Part shown: positions 32,455 through 45,363 of the stretch, piece by piece
How the letters are laid out: each line of letters begins with the position of its first letter
Position numbering within the stretch: the first letter of the stretch is position 1
Source: Taxillus chinensis
Lineage: Eukaryota > Streptophyta > Magnoliopsida > Santalales > Loranthaceae
Reading direction: 5' to 3'
NCBI GenBank assembly: GCA_023512835.1
Contig: CM042089.1
Location: 49,313,004 to 49,377,003 of the forward strand
DNA length: 64,000 bases
Notes under the pieces: model-generated
Database searches by the model: none
Seen by the model: the letters and a program-made list of their open reading frames with translations, nothing else
What the model was told of the DNA's origin: nothing
Made by a program: the position numbers and the translations under genes

Positions 32455-34758
32455 ATGGCCAAAGAAAGCAGTATGCTATTCAACACTCGCCTTAACTCCG
32501 GAGGTGCACAAGAGTCCATCCCAAATCGAAGGAGCAGTGAAAACGTCGACCCACCTCAACCTGCTGCTACCTCCACTGCTCAACCACAGAGTTCTGGTTT
32601 TACTCTGACAAAACCGCCCAAATCCACACCTAAGCTTTTCTCCCAGTGGAAAGCTCGCATGGAGATGTTTATGGTATGCCCTGATCATCTCATGTGGCCC
32701 TGTCTTCATCAGGAGATTCCAATTCCGATGACTATCGGAGAACACGGAGTTAGAACGCCAAAGACGGATGCTGAACTTACCAACGATGAAAGAGCCTGGC
32801 AGTGCGCTAGCGAAAAGGCTCTGGCTTACGTTACATCGTCTTTGGATTCCGAGGCTTTCACGGACGTCCAGGGCTGCACGTCAGCAAAAGCTATTCTGGG
32901 ATAAACTGACAATCCTCTATGAGGGAAGTCAGTCCCAGATGCAAAACGTGATATGTGCTCTCAGACAAAACTTTGAGAGTTTCAATCACAAACCTAGCGA
33001 ATCCCTTGAGAGTATCTATCGGAGATTCGGCAAGCTCATTCTAGAGCTAAAAACTGTCAATGAACACTACACTCAGTCTCAAATCAATGACAAGTTCTTT
33101 CGATCCTTGCTGGATCGCTACTACTCCAAGCAGCTCCAGATGCTAGCTGACAAAAACTGGCCGTTTACTGCCCTTGAAGAAATATACGGAGAGCTTCGGA
33201 CTCATGAGGTCAGATTCAGATACACTGACCGTGATGAGAAAATTGCTTGGAAAGAAAAAGGGGTAGCTCTCAAAGCTACGGAATGCTCCAGTAATCATCA
33301 AGAGGATGATACGGATGAGTCAGAGAATTCTGACTCAAACGCAGAAGAGGAAATAGCTCTTCTTGTTAAATCCTTTGAACGATTCCTTCGGAAAAGTAGA
33401 AAAGGATTCAGAAGAGGCTCCTTATCATCCAGAAGGAAGGAACGATCGGAGTCGAGCTCCCAAGAATGCTTTAATTGTGGGAAATCCGGTCACTGGGCCA
33501 AGGAATGCAGATCCAAATCTAAAACGGCAGAGAAAAGTGACAAGGTTACTCCTCGATGTACCACCTCAGACAATAGCAAGAACAAGAGGAAGGCGCTCAT
33601 GACAAAGTACTTCAGTGGCTCGGAAGAAGAGGAGGAATCCTCAGATGATGAGCCAACTTCTAAGCCGAATGTCTGCCTCATGGCAAATACTGAGGTACCT
33701 TCTATCTCTGAACTCATGAGTAAAATAGAATCTCTTATTACTGAACGTGATCATGAAAAGAATCAGAGACTAATAATTACTCAAATGTACAAAGATATGG
33801 AAAGTCAGAATAAACGTCTTGAATTTACTATTACTAGACTTGAAAAAGACATAGCTGACTTCAAAGGAAAAGAAGCTTGGTATCACGATCTAAGGGCTGA
33901 AAATCATCTGCTAAATATCAATCTCTCAGGCCTAAAAGTTATTGTAAAAAGACTCGAGAATGAACTTGAACAAGAAAAGGAAATAAACCGTAAGTGGCTT
34001 AAATCCAGGGAAATAGCCTCTTCATTTAGGACTGATCCAAATAATATTCGAGTCAAACCTAGCCTAGGCTCAGAACCATCAACCTCCAATGCTCAAGCTA
34101 CTGAGTGTCCTCCGGATTTCACTCGAAAACTAACCAACTTATATCCTGTTAGTACGTTTAAACCGTTGGATGGTTTCATTTTATGTGACACCATAGTTTA
34201 TGACTGTGGAGTCGAGGCTGTTACTGCACTTCCTGAAGCAGTAGCACCCGTAACTAATGATAAAGGGAAGGTTGCTGCAGTTAAAGCCAAAACTGTAGCA
34301 CCCAAAAAGAAAGGAAAGACTAAGGCTGATGCATCTAGGGCCAAGAGCTTGTCACCCAAACGCAATGAATTAGGCCACAGGGAACAGAGTAGAAAGTCTG
34401 TAAAATCCAAGAGACCTGTATCCCCTGTTTGTACTCCGCATTATAGTGTGTGTTCCATCTGTAGGGAAATAGGTCATTATCACTATGAATGTTGGAGTTT
34501 ATCTGATAACTGGCTTTGTAATCAAATTCGTACAAATAAAGATCAGTTCAATAAAAAGGGTTCTTCAAGCAAAACAAAATCTAAACCTCAAAGGAGTATC
34601 TCTCCCAAGATAACCCAAATAAAAGAAGCAGCTGAAACTAACAAATTAAAGTCAACTTGGAGAGCTAAAAGTCCTAGCAAAGTCAAATCCGGAACTATTG
34701 ACATTATCGGCTTTTTCTTTCTAACTGCCCGAAACAAGTTTGGGCACCAAAAGTGTAA
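32455..34758 (+). pseudogene. B2 gag
   Basis: Starts at ATG 32455 (MAKESSMLFN), 46 bases after the PBS. The capsid-like part includes FSQWKARMEMFM and, after a one-base frame change at about 32895, WDKLTILYEGSQ and ESLESIYRRFGKLI. A CCHC zinc knuckle, CFNCGKSGHWAKEC, lies near 33466-33507. An acidic region and a long coiled coil follow (about 33700-34010), then a second finger, CSICREIGHYHYEC, near 34450-34491. A frame change in a T-rich run near 34705-34715 leads to KQVWAPKV and a TAA at 34756-34758, in frame with pol. Gag of this length with two fingers is typical of Sireviruses. It would form the particle shell and bind RNA. Confidence 0.88.
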
Positions 34759-36077
34759 ACCACTGTTTTTCAGGAGCATCTCTGGAATGCACTGCCGGAT
34801 CACTTGAAGTTAAAGATCAATCCAAGCAAGTGGATCCTCGATAGTGGATGCTTCGGACATATGACGGGTGATCAGACTCTGCTTGTTGAAGTTAATGAAA
34901 AACAACGTCCATCCGTTTCATATGGCGACAACAGCAAAGGAAAGACTGTTAGGTATGGCACTTTAACCAATGGTTGTGTATCAATCACTAGAGTTGCACT
35001 AGTCGAAGGTTTGAAGCATAATTTGCTAAGTGTCAGTAATTTATGTGACAAAGGATTTACTGTTTCCTTTATGTCCAACACCTGTACAGTAAGGGAAAAC
35101 TTATCCCGAGATATTAAGTTATCCAGATCAAGAGATGGGGACATATACTCAGTGGTCTTAAGAAATAATTCTTCTGACCCTGTATGCTTCCTCACTAAAG
35201 CTTCAGATGAAGATAGTTGGTTATGGCACAAGCGATGCGCACATTTAAACTTTAAGACACTGTCTAAGTTAGCATCACTTGATCTTGTCACTAGTCTACC
35301 TAAACTCAAATACTCCAGAGACACTCTCTGTCGAGAATGCCAACTTGGCAAACAGACCAAACATAGCTTTAAGAGCAAATCAGTTAACTCAATATCTGCT
35401 CCTCTGCAACTTCTTCATATGGACTTCTGTGGTCTTATTTCTGTTCCTTCGCTGGCTGGTGCGAGATATACTCTTGTGGTTATCGATGATTTCACCAGAT
35501 ACACATGGGTAATGTTCCTGAAATCAAAGGATCAAACTTTTGAGCATCTTGTAGATCTTTTCAACTGGATAAGCAACTCACAAGGACTGAGCATAAAGTG
35601 CATCAGGAGTGATCATGGTACAGAATTTGATTTTTCAGAAATGAGATCATATTGTTCTGAACAGGGCATTCAGCACTACTTCTTTGTGCCCAGAACTCCA
35701 CAACAAAATGGGGTATCTGAGCGCAAGAACCGTACTTTAGTCGAGGCTGGCAGATCTATGTTAGCAGGGGCAACGCTTCCTCTCAGTTTATGGGCTGAAG
35801 ATGTGTCCACTGCCTGGTATGTTCAGAACAGAACTCTAATAAATAAATCTACCATAAAAACACCCTATGAGATGTGGAGAGGACGAAAGCCTTCAATTTC
35901 ACATTTCAGAGCTTTTGGGTGTACTTGCTATATATTGATAAATGGCAAAGAAACCCGAAATAAATTTGAACCAAAATCTGATGATGGGATTTTTGTCGGG
36001 TACTCATTACATAGCAAGGCTTATCGGGTCTTTAATAGAAAACTTTTTAAAGTTGAAGAATCTATCCATGTGACCTT
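34759..36077 (+). pseudogene. B2 pol: protease and integrase, cut by an insertion
   Basis: The frame is open from just after the gag stop. WILDSGCFGHMTGD (34831-34872) is the aspartic protease active site, DSG. The integrase finger is seen as LWHKRCAHLNF and LCRECQLGKQ (35221-35350). The catalytic triad follows: Asp in HMDFCGL, Asp in RSDHGTEF and Glu in QQNGVSERKNR. LWAEDVSTAWY has changes from B1 (A to D, C to W). The frame is cut at 36077 by the 2.8 kb insertion in the C-terminal region and resumes at 38908. Confidence 0.9.
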
Positions 36078-38902
36078 TATCATCACTGGTTTTCATCCGG
36101 GCTCGTTTTGGGGTGAGCTCAAACTAAACCAATGGTGAGAAGTTTTAGAGTCGCCACCAACTGTTTTTGGGGTAGAGTTGGATACCCTCTACTTTGAGTA
36201 GTTTCAAGTGTGTGGTCTGCGTTATCAGATATGAGTTCGGGAGTTGGTTACGTGTAGGGAAGGATTGGCACCCCTACAGCGCCCCTTTCGGTATCTAATT
36301 TAGGAGGAGGAGGTTTTTATTTATACTCGCCTTGGACCAGGTTAAATTTCCTAAAAAGTCTATGATTTTTATTTGACTAAGTTATTTGTCAAAGTTATGA
36401 TTAAAATTGATTTACCCTAAATTTCTAAAGGGAATCCTAAAAGATTTGGGTTTTTGTGTGAAGTGGAGAATGAGATCCTAAGGATTGGTTTTGGCTTTTT
36501 TTTTTGTTTTACTTTTGGAAATTGAAGTCCTAAATATGAAAACGTGCATTTTTTTTTTTTTTTTTTTGTAAGATGCTTTTCTCTTTCTTTTTCCTTTTTT
36601 TTGACTTGAAATACATTTTTTTGTAGTTTTGAAAACGTTTTTTTTTGTTTTGTTTTTGTTTTTTGTTTTTGTTTGTTTGTTTTTTTTTTTGCAAGGATAA
36701 AACTATGAAATTTACACAATAACATATAAGGTGGTGTGTGTGATTGTGACATCCATAAATCAAAACGACCCACTTTTTTCTTTCTTTTCCTTTTCTTCAT
36801 GCCTCCCATTGCTCCCTCTTTTTTTTCTTTTGTTTTTTGATTTTTTGCTTGCTATACTTTACCTATTACAACCTATTACAACATACAAAGTAAAGGGAAA
36901 TACAAGAAAGAAAACAAAATACAATGTAACAAGTAAAAGGAAAAGAAATACAAGGAACTATTAAGAATTACATCAAACATTAATACAAATAAGCTGAAAA
37001 AGTAATGAAAAGATAAGGGTTGAACTGACTTTGAAGCTTGCAACACCAATCTTCTGTTTGAACTCCAATCGGCGCTGATAATCACTTGCTTAGAACCAAC
37101 AAAATCTGACAACGAGGTTTGTGAGGGGGATTTCTTGGTATTTGAAGAGTGGAGTGGTGTATTTTCTGGGTTTGAGATTTTTGATGACTGGAAATAAGGA
37201 GGGTAGGTGTGAGAAATAGGGGATTGGAACTGGATTGGTGTCTATTATGTTTTTTGCTTGCTGAACACGCAGACAAAAGGGCTGAAGTTGGGGCTGTTTT
37301 TGTGTTTTTTCTTGCTGAGAAAAAAAAAGGAGCTGGAGTGAGACAGGAGGGAAAGAGGATGAAGGAGTGATGTTGATTCGGAAGACTGGGCGTTTAATCC
37401 GAGAGGATGGCAATCAGGGAGGCGTGGAAGAGTGATCTCCTTTTTTCTGGTTTTTGAGTTTCTCTCTTTTTTTTCAACTCTCCGTTTTTTTTCCTTTTCT
37501 CTCTCTGTCTGCACTGGGATGAAGGAAGGATGTGAATGGTAGCATGGTTTTCAAAAAAAAAAAAACAATCGTGGGTTCTCCCTTTTTTCTTTCAACGAAC
37601 TGTACTCTTAATCCACGATGATCTCTCTCTTCTTTTTTCTCAATGATCTCTCTCTCTTTTTTTTAATCCACCAGAACTGTTTTCAACGAGCCAGTCTTTT
37701 TTTTCAACGATCCCCAGTGTCTCTGCGCAAGGACGGTCGAATGCATCTTAAAGGGCTGCAGAAAATTTTGGCTGGACTATCATTAATTGCAGCATTTAAT
37801 GCTGCATTATTGATTTCCCTATTTTCATTCAGGTCTTGTGCAATTTGTCGTGATTGCCTTTTTTAATGTTTTTGTTTAGCACATGTGACCGACAAGTATT
37901 CAGAAATAATGCTTTGTTAGGTGGCCAGCGCATAAAACAAGCCTCGTGAATGACCAGCGAAAAAAATAAGCTAGCGAGGAAGTGCCAGAAAAAAAAAAAA
38001 ACGCCAACCAGCGAAGGTCAAGGGGTCAGAGGGTCAAAGTGTTGGCAGGTCGGAGTGTCGGCAGGTCGAAGTGTCGGCAGGGTCGAAGCTTCGGTAGGTC
38101 GAAATTTCGGTGAGGCGAAAGTCAACTGTCAACGGGTCGAAGTGTCGGCAGGTCAAAGGTCAACGGTCAACGGGTGGAAGGCTTACAGGCGTCCGAATCA
38201 AGGTTTGAAGGTCGAAGTGTCGGCAGGTCAACGGTCAATGGGTCGAAGGTTCGTAGGCAAGGCGTCGTAAGTCGTAGGTCGAAATGTCGGCAGCGAGGCT
38301 TCGAGGAACAATGGATCTTCAAGGCTTCGAGGCTTCGGGGTTTCGAGGCTTCGAGGCTTCGGGGCTTCGAGGCTTCGAAGGTCAATGGGTCGAAGTGTCG
38401 GCAGGTCAACGGTCAACGGTCAACGTCGAAGTTTTTTTTTTTAACTTTTAATTACCTTCTTACCCTTCACCTAAAATGCAAAAATGGATAATTTTCCAGG
38501 GATTGTTTGGGGAGATCCGTATTCGCCTAAATTGACGCTTTGAAGAATTTCGCATGACCACTTTTTCGGGCGATTTGACCAGGGGTGTTGACCGTCTTTT
38601 GGCAAGTTTTGACTTTTCCAACGAAGATTGTTTTGGCCATAACTTCTTCATTTTAAGTCCGATTCGAGCTCGGTCAAGTGCGTTGGTGTTGGTCTTGGGG
38701 TGCTTCGAAGACTTGTAGCAGAAGTCATTAATTTCGGACTCCCCCGTCCGTGTCAATTGTATCCATCTCGTGCAAATTGGGGTAAACCATTCCTTGGAAG
38801 TATGGGATCATTGTGGACCTGTTCAATAAGGTATATGGCATGGGCAGAAAGGTATATCAAATGGGGTTAGTATGTCCAACCCGGACAAAATGGGGTCCAA
38901 CA
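36078..38902 (-). mobile_element. Solo-LTR-like insertion in B2 pol (possibly Tat/Ogre-type), TSD ACCTT
   Basis: Comparison with B1 shows that bases 36078-38902 are absent there, and ACCTT is duplicated on both sides (36073-36077, 38903-38907). In minus orientation the ends are TGTTGGACC and GATGATA, so one end fits the LTR TG rule. No gag or pol is visible. Near the minus-strand 3' end it contains GGTGGCGACTC (36151-36161), which resembles the tRNA-Arg primer motif of Tat/Ogre elements and is also seen near their LTR ends. It has T-rich tracts (36480-36690) and short repeats (38030-38430). The insertion is certain; the family is tentative. Confidence 0.7.
38030..38430 (+). repeat. Imperfect short tandem repeats inside the 36078-38902 insertion
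   Basis: Interspersed copies of GTCGAAGTGTCGGCAGGTC and GGTCAACGGTCAACG, then about eight GAGGCTTCG units at 38318-38382. It is a low-complexity region with no coding meaning; open frames across it are repeat artefacts. Confidence 0.85.
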
Positions 38903-40972
38903 ACCTTTGATGAAACTAATCTTGATTGGTCAAAAGTTGCTTCTTCAAGTTCAAATGTATAGGTCCCAGACAGCAACATCGACTATTCGAAGTTTATAAA
39001 TATTCCTGTTACACATTCTGACTAACCACATTTCATCAGCGAGGCACAAAGAAATTATATGGATGATACTACGGATGATTCGGACTCAGGACTACCATTA
39101 AGCTCCGGATATACTCCCTCGGATACCCAAAATTCCGAAGCACCTTCAAGCCCGTCCGGACCAATTAACATTGAAAGAAACAGTGTTGAAGAACCACCTA
39201 GTTCTACCGTACCTTCTAATAGGGAAACATCTGGTTCGGAAGAAGCTCAACCAGCAGATATACCTGAACCACCTAATCTGGCAGAGCTTCAAATTATTCA
39301 AGATCAACCATCACATGCACAGAATTACAGATGGACCTGAAACCATCCCTCAGATCAAGTGATTGGTGATCCTACTGCTGGTGTAAGAACAAGAGCAGCC
39401 ACCTTCAACATGTGTCTTTACTCGTGTTTTCTATCTCAAATAGAACCAAAGGTGGTAAATGAAGCTCTTCAGGATTCTAATTGGATAGAAGCCATGCAAG
39501 AAGAGCTGAATCAATTTAAGAGAAATAATGTGTGGACTCTAGTACCAAGGCCTAAGTCTCAGCAAGTTATTGGAGTTAAATGGGTGTTCCGGAACAAGCT
39601 TGATACGGATGGAATAGTAATCCGGAACAAAGCCAGACTAGTAGCTAAAGGATATCGTCAAGAAGAAGGAATAGACTATGATGAGACCTTCGCTCCGGTA
39701 GCAAGACTTGAGGCAATCCGAATGTTTCTGGCGTATGCTTCATATGAAAACTTCATAGTTTATCAAATGGACGTCAAGAGCGCATTCCTGAATGGAGATC
39801 TTCAAGAGGAGGTGTACATTGAACAACCTCCAGGTTTCATTGAACCCAAGGCTGGACATCTGGTTTACAAATTACGGAAAGCCTTGTATGGATTGAAGCA
39901 AGCTCCAAGAGCCTGGTACGACACACTTTCGGAATTCTTACTTGCTCACAACTTTCAAAAAGGGAAGATTGACACCACGCTATTCTTACGGAAAGAGAAA
40001 GGACATACTCTGATCGTATAGATATACGTGGATGATATCATTTTCAGATCAACTAATCCGAAACTTTGTGATGAATTCGCCAAGTTGATGACTGGCAAGT
40101 TTGAGATGAGAATGATGGGAGAACTGTCCTACTTCCTTGGGATCGAAGTCAAACAACTGAAAGAAGGGACCTTCATAAACCAAGCTAAGTATACTCGCGA
40201 CTTAATCAAGAAGTTTGGTATGGAAGGTTCGTCTCCCGTCAAAACTCCAATGCCAGTCAATGCCAAGTTAGACCCAGATGTTGATGGCAAATCAGTGAAT
40301 GTGACTGAGTACAGAGGGATGATTGGATCCTTGCTGTATCTTACAGCAAGTCGCCCGGACATAATGTTTGCAACTTGTATCTGCGCAAGATATCAGGCGA
40401 ATCCCAAAGAGTCTCATATGCTTCATGTAAAACGGATTTTAAGGTATCTCAAAGGGACAATTAATTTGGGACTCTAGTACCCAAAAGAGTCCAACTTCGC
40501 CTTATCCAGATATTCTGATGCTGATTTTGCTGGGTGTCGCATAGACAGGAAAAGCACCAGTGGTACATGCCAATTCCTTGGAAACAGATTGATCTCTTGG
40601 TTCAGTAAGAAGCAGAATTTCGTATCAACATCTACTGCTGAAGCGGAATATATAGCTACTGGGACTTGCTGCGCTCAGCTTCTCTGGATGCAAAGTCAAC
40701 TTACTGACTACGGCTTCAACATGACATCTGTTCCACTTTACTGTGACAATACCAGTGCTATTGCTATCAGCAATAATCCCGTCATGCATCCAAAGACAAA
40801 ACATATTGAGGTTAGGCATCATTTCATTCGTGATCATGTTCTTAAAAAGCACATATCCCTGGAACATGTTGCTACTGAAGATCAACTGGCGGATATACTT
40901 ACAAAGCCCCTACCTGATGTAAGATTTTCTGAACTTCTTCTCAAATTGCGTATGCTTGACTTTTCTGCATAG
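38903..40972 (+). pseudogene. B2 pol: integrase tail, reverse transcriptase and RNase H
   Basis: Resumes with FDETNLDWSKVASSS, with stops at about 38960 and 39024, then the Ser/Pro linker and, from 39359, [34 protein letters not shown] and [15 protein letters not shown] at 40019-40021 lies directly before IYVDDI, the catalytic motif. A second TAG at 40477 precedes YPKESNF. RNase H has [35 protein letters not shown] and ADILTKPL, ending at TAG 40970-40972. Unlike B1, the RNase H active-site residues look intact. An earlier stop lies at 39338-39340. Confidence 0.92.
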
Positions 40973-42636
40973 CTTCTCACCTGTTATCCATCAGTAGTTA
41001 CTTTCAGAACATGCATTGTTGTACTTCATGGTTAGTGATAGACACTGAGATTCATGTTTATGCTCTAATATTTCTCACTAAGTTCATGGGAGGATGCTTG
41101 CGTTTCCCGACTGAAGTCGTTTAAGCAAACATGATTAAAGTTTATATGATTAACCTTATTCTGGTTTCATGATCTTAATTTCCACTGATCACCACATGAC
41201 AAATGCCTGTTCATTTAGATTGCTCTATTAACATGTATAGTTAAAGAAATGAAATGGGTTAGCTTGGAATGCCTGGTGGATGAATACACAATCACAGTCT
41301 GATCAGCTTCTGAAGTATAGTTTCCTATAAAGATAGACAGTGCTAAATTTCTTTAAGCTGGAAAGGTCTACCGAGAGGATTGCACAATCTACGGGGGAGA
41401 AAATGCTTTATAAATTATTCGAGTAATACCCCCCGTATATGTCTCATGACCTCTTTCCTGGCTGTCTATTCGAGGGGGAGCCTTTTCATTGAGAGGATTG
41501 AATGATCTACGGGGGAGCTTAAGCTTCATCTATTACCTTAGTAATAACCCCCTAATATGTCTCAGATACTCCCTCCTCTAAACTTTTACTTCCGGATCTG
41601 ACTGGACATGCATTGTTGAAACAGAATTGTGGCATGCTTGGATGTATTTTTTTCTTTAAACATGCATTTTAATCGGATAATCAACTGCTTGCTTTTGACA
41701 TGTGTCCACTTCCTTTTTTTTCACTCATGAATCCTAGTTTGGTCAAATCATATGATTTTTAATTAATCTTAGCTACGTCGTTCAGCAGGACGGTTTCGCT
41801 ATGTTGACCTATATGAACTTGTGTATTTATTATCTAACATATGCCCTGATTCAGTCACATTGATCATTCTCTAGTCTGTATATGTCTATTTCATTCTTTG
41901 TAATGCACAAGTTCTGCTACTCATTAGTTTGGATTATATAGCTCTTCACTGACTATTTTCTCCTATCCGTACTAATCCTTGCCTGTTAAGCTTTTGTACT
42001 TTTAGCTTATTTTTGTGAAGCTACAGGTTCAGATTTTCTTTGCACCCTTATCGATAAATCCAGTCCATAGTCTTGGATTTGAAGTGTTGTGGTACTTCTC
42101 TTCTCTTCGACTTATTGACAGCAAAGGAATCTACTTTTCTCTCACCGCACTCTGTTACTACGAACACGGTCTACTTTTCATCCGGATACTCGTTACTCAA
42201 CTATCGCTGATTCCGGATGATTGTCGGTTCATTCCTCCGGACTCCTGACACTGTCAAATTGCGATAATCCATGTCTTATTTTATATCGCGTGCTTTTGAG
42301 GAGGAATAATGATGATTCATTAAATACATGTCTCGGGATGCACACACTTCCCCTGGAAGGCAAACAGCTGTTATCCTTACTTGGTCATGCCATCTCCACG
42401 TCATCTTTTAATTCGGAGGCACACCACTATCAAGACTAATGACATCAGCTTGTCAAGCAGTCTACTGTTTCACTCGCCAAATTCCTAGACCCGCTGACAT
42501 TCACGGACTCGGTCTTATATATTCTGGTCATTCCTGCGAAGCACGAGTGTTACCCTTTTCAAATCCCTAAACCTCTCGTTGCTCCTTCAATCCCTAAGAC
42601 CTCGCCTTCCCTCTCGCCCTTCAACTTTCATCTACA
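40973..42636 (+). other. Noncoding pol-ORF3 spacer of B2
   Basis: Conserved with 2794-4487 of B1. It includes the polypurine hairpin set (41391-41565), ACGTCGTTCAGCAGGACGG near 41775, and TATATAT at 42516-42522, about 115 bases before ORF3. No gene is supported; a 77-codon frame here starts with GTG. Confidence 0.7.
41391..41565 (+). promoter_or_regulatory. Polypurine/inverted-repeat cluster in B2 spacer
   Basis: ACGGGGG at 41391 pairs with CCCCCGT at about 41430-41436 around an AT-rich loop, a perfect 7-bp stem. TCGAGGGGGAGCC (41470-41482) follows. ACGGGGGAGC (near 41509) faces AACCCCCT near 41547-41555. The stem bases of the first pair are better kept here than in B1. Confidence 0.62.
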
Positions 42637-45363
42637 ATGGCACCCAGAACCACTCTTTCCGGCGTCAATCCCAGCCATCTAGTCGATTGGAGCGCTGTCT
42701 CCAACCCTCCGGACTGGTTTTTCCATATTCGCCCTCTTCTTGAAGCCTCTCACATACTTGACTTGATCTCCAATCCTGTCGATCTTCTTATAGACGACAT
42801 TCTCGAGTACTACCAACGGATCCGCTATACCACCGACTCCATCATCTCCTATGTTCGCAGTGAATCCGTCCTCATTACCCCCGACGTTCTCCGCGCTGCT
42901 CTCATTCTACCCCCCGGTGAATCACAGCGCCCCGATGCCGATCCCATGGCGGCTTCTATGGGTTGCACCTATAAAGGCAAGGAATACAAGGTGAAGTCCT
43001 TCCAAGGTCGCTATCGTTGTATGGCGATCATACTGAGTCAATGCTTACTGGCTCGCACTTCCGCTCTGGACTCTGTTCCGTACGATCTTCTTCTGGTTAT
43101 GTACGGCATTTTCGAAGGTCTTTAGATGGACTGGGGGACGTTTTTGTTTCGACTGCTGCAGACTGGACCCAAGAACCATTCCTTTGGGCGCATCCTAAGC
43201 ATTGTCTTCCGGCATCTTCATCCGGACCATTTCGCCCGCTCTGACGTTGTTCCCTTTCCTCCAGCTCATTATCTTCACTATATTACGCCTGATGGGAACA
43301 TGACAGCCCGCCGTCCCTCTGCAGCTCTCCGCATTCTCCCTGCCACGGAACAACAAGGCAGTTCTGTTGGTGGCCCCTCCGACAGCCATGCCCCTAACGT
43401 CAGCTCTGCTCACCGATCCTCCCGGATTCGGTCCATTGCTGCACCCTCCATCTCTCGGACCTCCCAGCATAGCGTCCGTGCCGATCCCTCCGAGGTTGCG
43501 GGGCCATCTCAGCGCAGTGTTCCTAGAGCTGTTTCCTCAGCCCCTTCTGCTGCAGATGTCCCCACTCCCTCCACTTCCGCTGTTGCTGCCGCGGTTGATA
43601 CCGCCGTTGCTGCCGTAATTGCTGATGTCCCGGACTCTATTCTGGAAGCTCCTTTTCCTCCCCTACCTCAACCCTGAGATTACCTTGACCATCTCTCCGC
43701 CGACACCTTAACGGACCTTTGGCTCCATTTCAGCCTTGCCCACACCGCCTCCATTCCTGACACCGATCTCCGGGTGTTTTACACTCGCCATACTTAATCC
43801 CCGGAGACCATGATCATCTGGAATTTGGACCAAGGCTTTCTTACGCCGGCCTCCATTCCAGATGTGTCGTTCCCTAACCCCTCCAGCCCAGTCCATGCCG
43901 CACAGAGTCCTTCCCCTGCTAAGGCTGGCCCTTCTTCTCCTGCTGTTGACATTCCCGTTGTTGACCTATCTGGTCAAAGCGGGTCCGCTGTTCCGGATGC
44001 CTCTGCTGCACCAGATGCCCCTTCTACTGCTGCTACTGATACTCCTGCGAACTCCTCTGCCCAGCACACTCCTGCTCCTGTTCATGCAGGGGAGTCCTCC
44101 AAAGCTCCAGAGTTGGCCCTTGGGCGTGCTTCTTTTGGCACGGTCCACTCCGACGCTGTGCTCTCCGCCCAGCTGGACCGCCACGCCCAAGCTCAAAGCG
44201 CCCAAATATCCGCCATCGCCGCCAAGGTTGATGCTCTTGGCGCCCAACTCCTCTCCGCCCTCACCGACTCCTCCACCTCCATGGAACAGAAGATGGACCT
44301 AGTTGCCTCGTCCATCCACTCCTTGTCGACCTCCTTCGCAGACCTGGTGCACACGATGGCTCGCCCTCCCATTGCTCCCTGGCGATCTGCCAAACTGGGG
44401 GAGAGAGTGTCATCTGATCCTTCTGCTCCTCCTGCATCACAGTCATCCACTCGTGCTGAGAAGTGGCCTGCCTCTTCATTGATTCAGGGAGTTCAAATTC
44501 CCAAACGTAGCCGCTTCTCTCAGCCAAGCTCCTCGACTGCAGCACTTCCTCCATCCTCTCCATCCGCAGCTGACACCTTTATCCCATCATACGCGGCGTG
44601 TGACCCTCTTAATGCGGACGAAAGCGTGCATAAGGCAATGATGTCCTATGCTGCGTCTTCTGCCGAGAGAAGATGTCTCTCTGACCTGTACCCCTTCTCC
44701 CCGGATGACATTTGGACCCTTTGTTCGGAGAAAGGCCTCTTTACAACAGACAACATTGACAACTTCTCTCGGGCTGCTAAAATGGAGATGAGGCTGTTTC
44801 CATCTCTATACAAGAACGGCCACTTGTTTGAAGTTCTGCCGTGCTGGAATGAGGGCTATCTTCCCAGTATAGATATCATTCAGTCCTTTATCGACGGAAC
44901 TGCTGAGGATAGCAAGCCATGGAGAACTCTCTCAACTCGTCCTCATTCCGTCCTGGATCATGTCGCCACATTTCATGATGGTTGTCTTCATGATTCGGTC
45001 CAAACAGATGATTCGATTGATTCTCATCGGATTGTAGAGCAAAGATATAAGAAAGAATCAATGGGAACACTGTGTCTCAGGTTGACTGAAGCTATGAAGA
45101 AAGCCGGATTATATGAAAAGTTGGGCATCACTCCTTTGAGACCAACTGAGAAGCTGAAGGCAACATTTCGGGGCAAGAAGCAAGTGCCACAACAGCCAGA
45201 TGGAGATAGCTGTGGGGCCTTTGTTTGTTACTTCATCAAGTCATTCTTAAGTGTGGACAAATCTTGGAGCCAACACACCACTTATTCGATGAAGCAGACA
45301 ATGGAGCTTAGAGAGAAAGCAGCAACAATGATCTTCAAGTATAGTAAGCGTTATGTACCTTAA
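42637..45363 (+). pseudogene. B2 ORF3: plant-transposon-like domain, linker, Ulp1-like C-terminus
   Basis: One reading frame of about 908 codons from ATG 42637, interrupted by stops at 43123, 43675 and 43795. N-terminal part: VNPSHLVDWSAV, WFFHIRPLLEAS, SESVLITPDVLRAAL, then GTFLFRLLQTGPK and FGRILSIVFRHLHPDH. The middle is Pro/Ser/Ala-rich with IIWNLDQGFLTP and an alanine-rich heptad-like segment (about 44110-44350). The C-terminal protease keeps Gln and Cys in VPQQPDGDSCGAFVCYF, but a one-base gain near 44938 and a one-base loss near 45017 shift about 26 residues, removing the catalytic His context seen in B1. The protease of this copy is therefore predicted inactive even apart from the stops. 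Confidence 0.8.

Noticed and set aside
36417..36809. Lysine-rich minus-strand frames of up to 130 codons
   Set aside because: They are produced by poly-T tracts in the solo-LTR-like insertion.
38174..38491. Frames of about 100 codons with repeated Arg-Gly-Phe-Glu-Ala or Ser-Leu-Glu peptides
   Set aside because: They are read-outs of the GAGGCTTCG tandem repeat.
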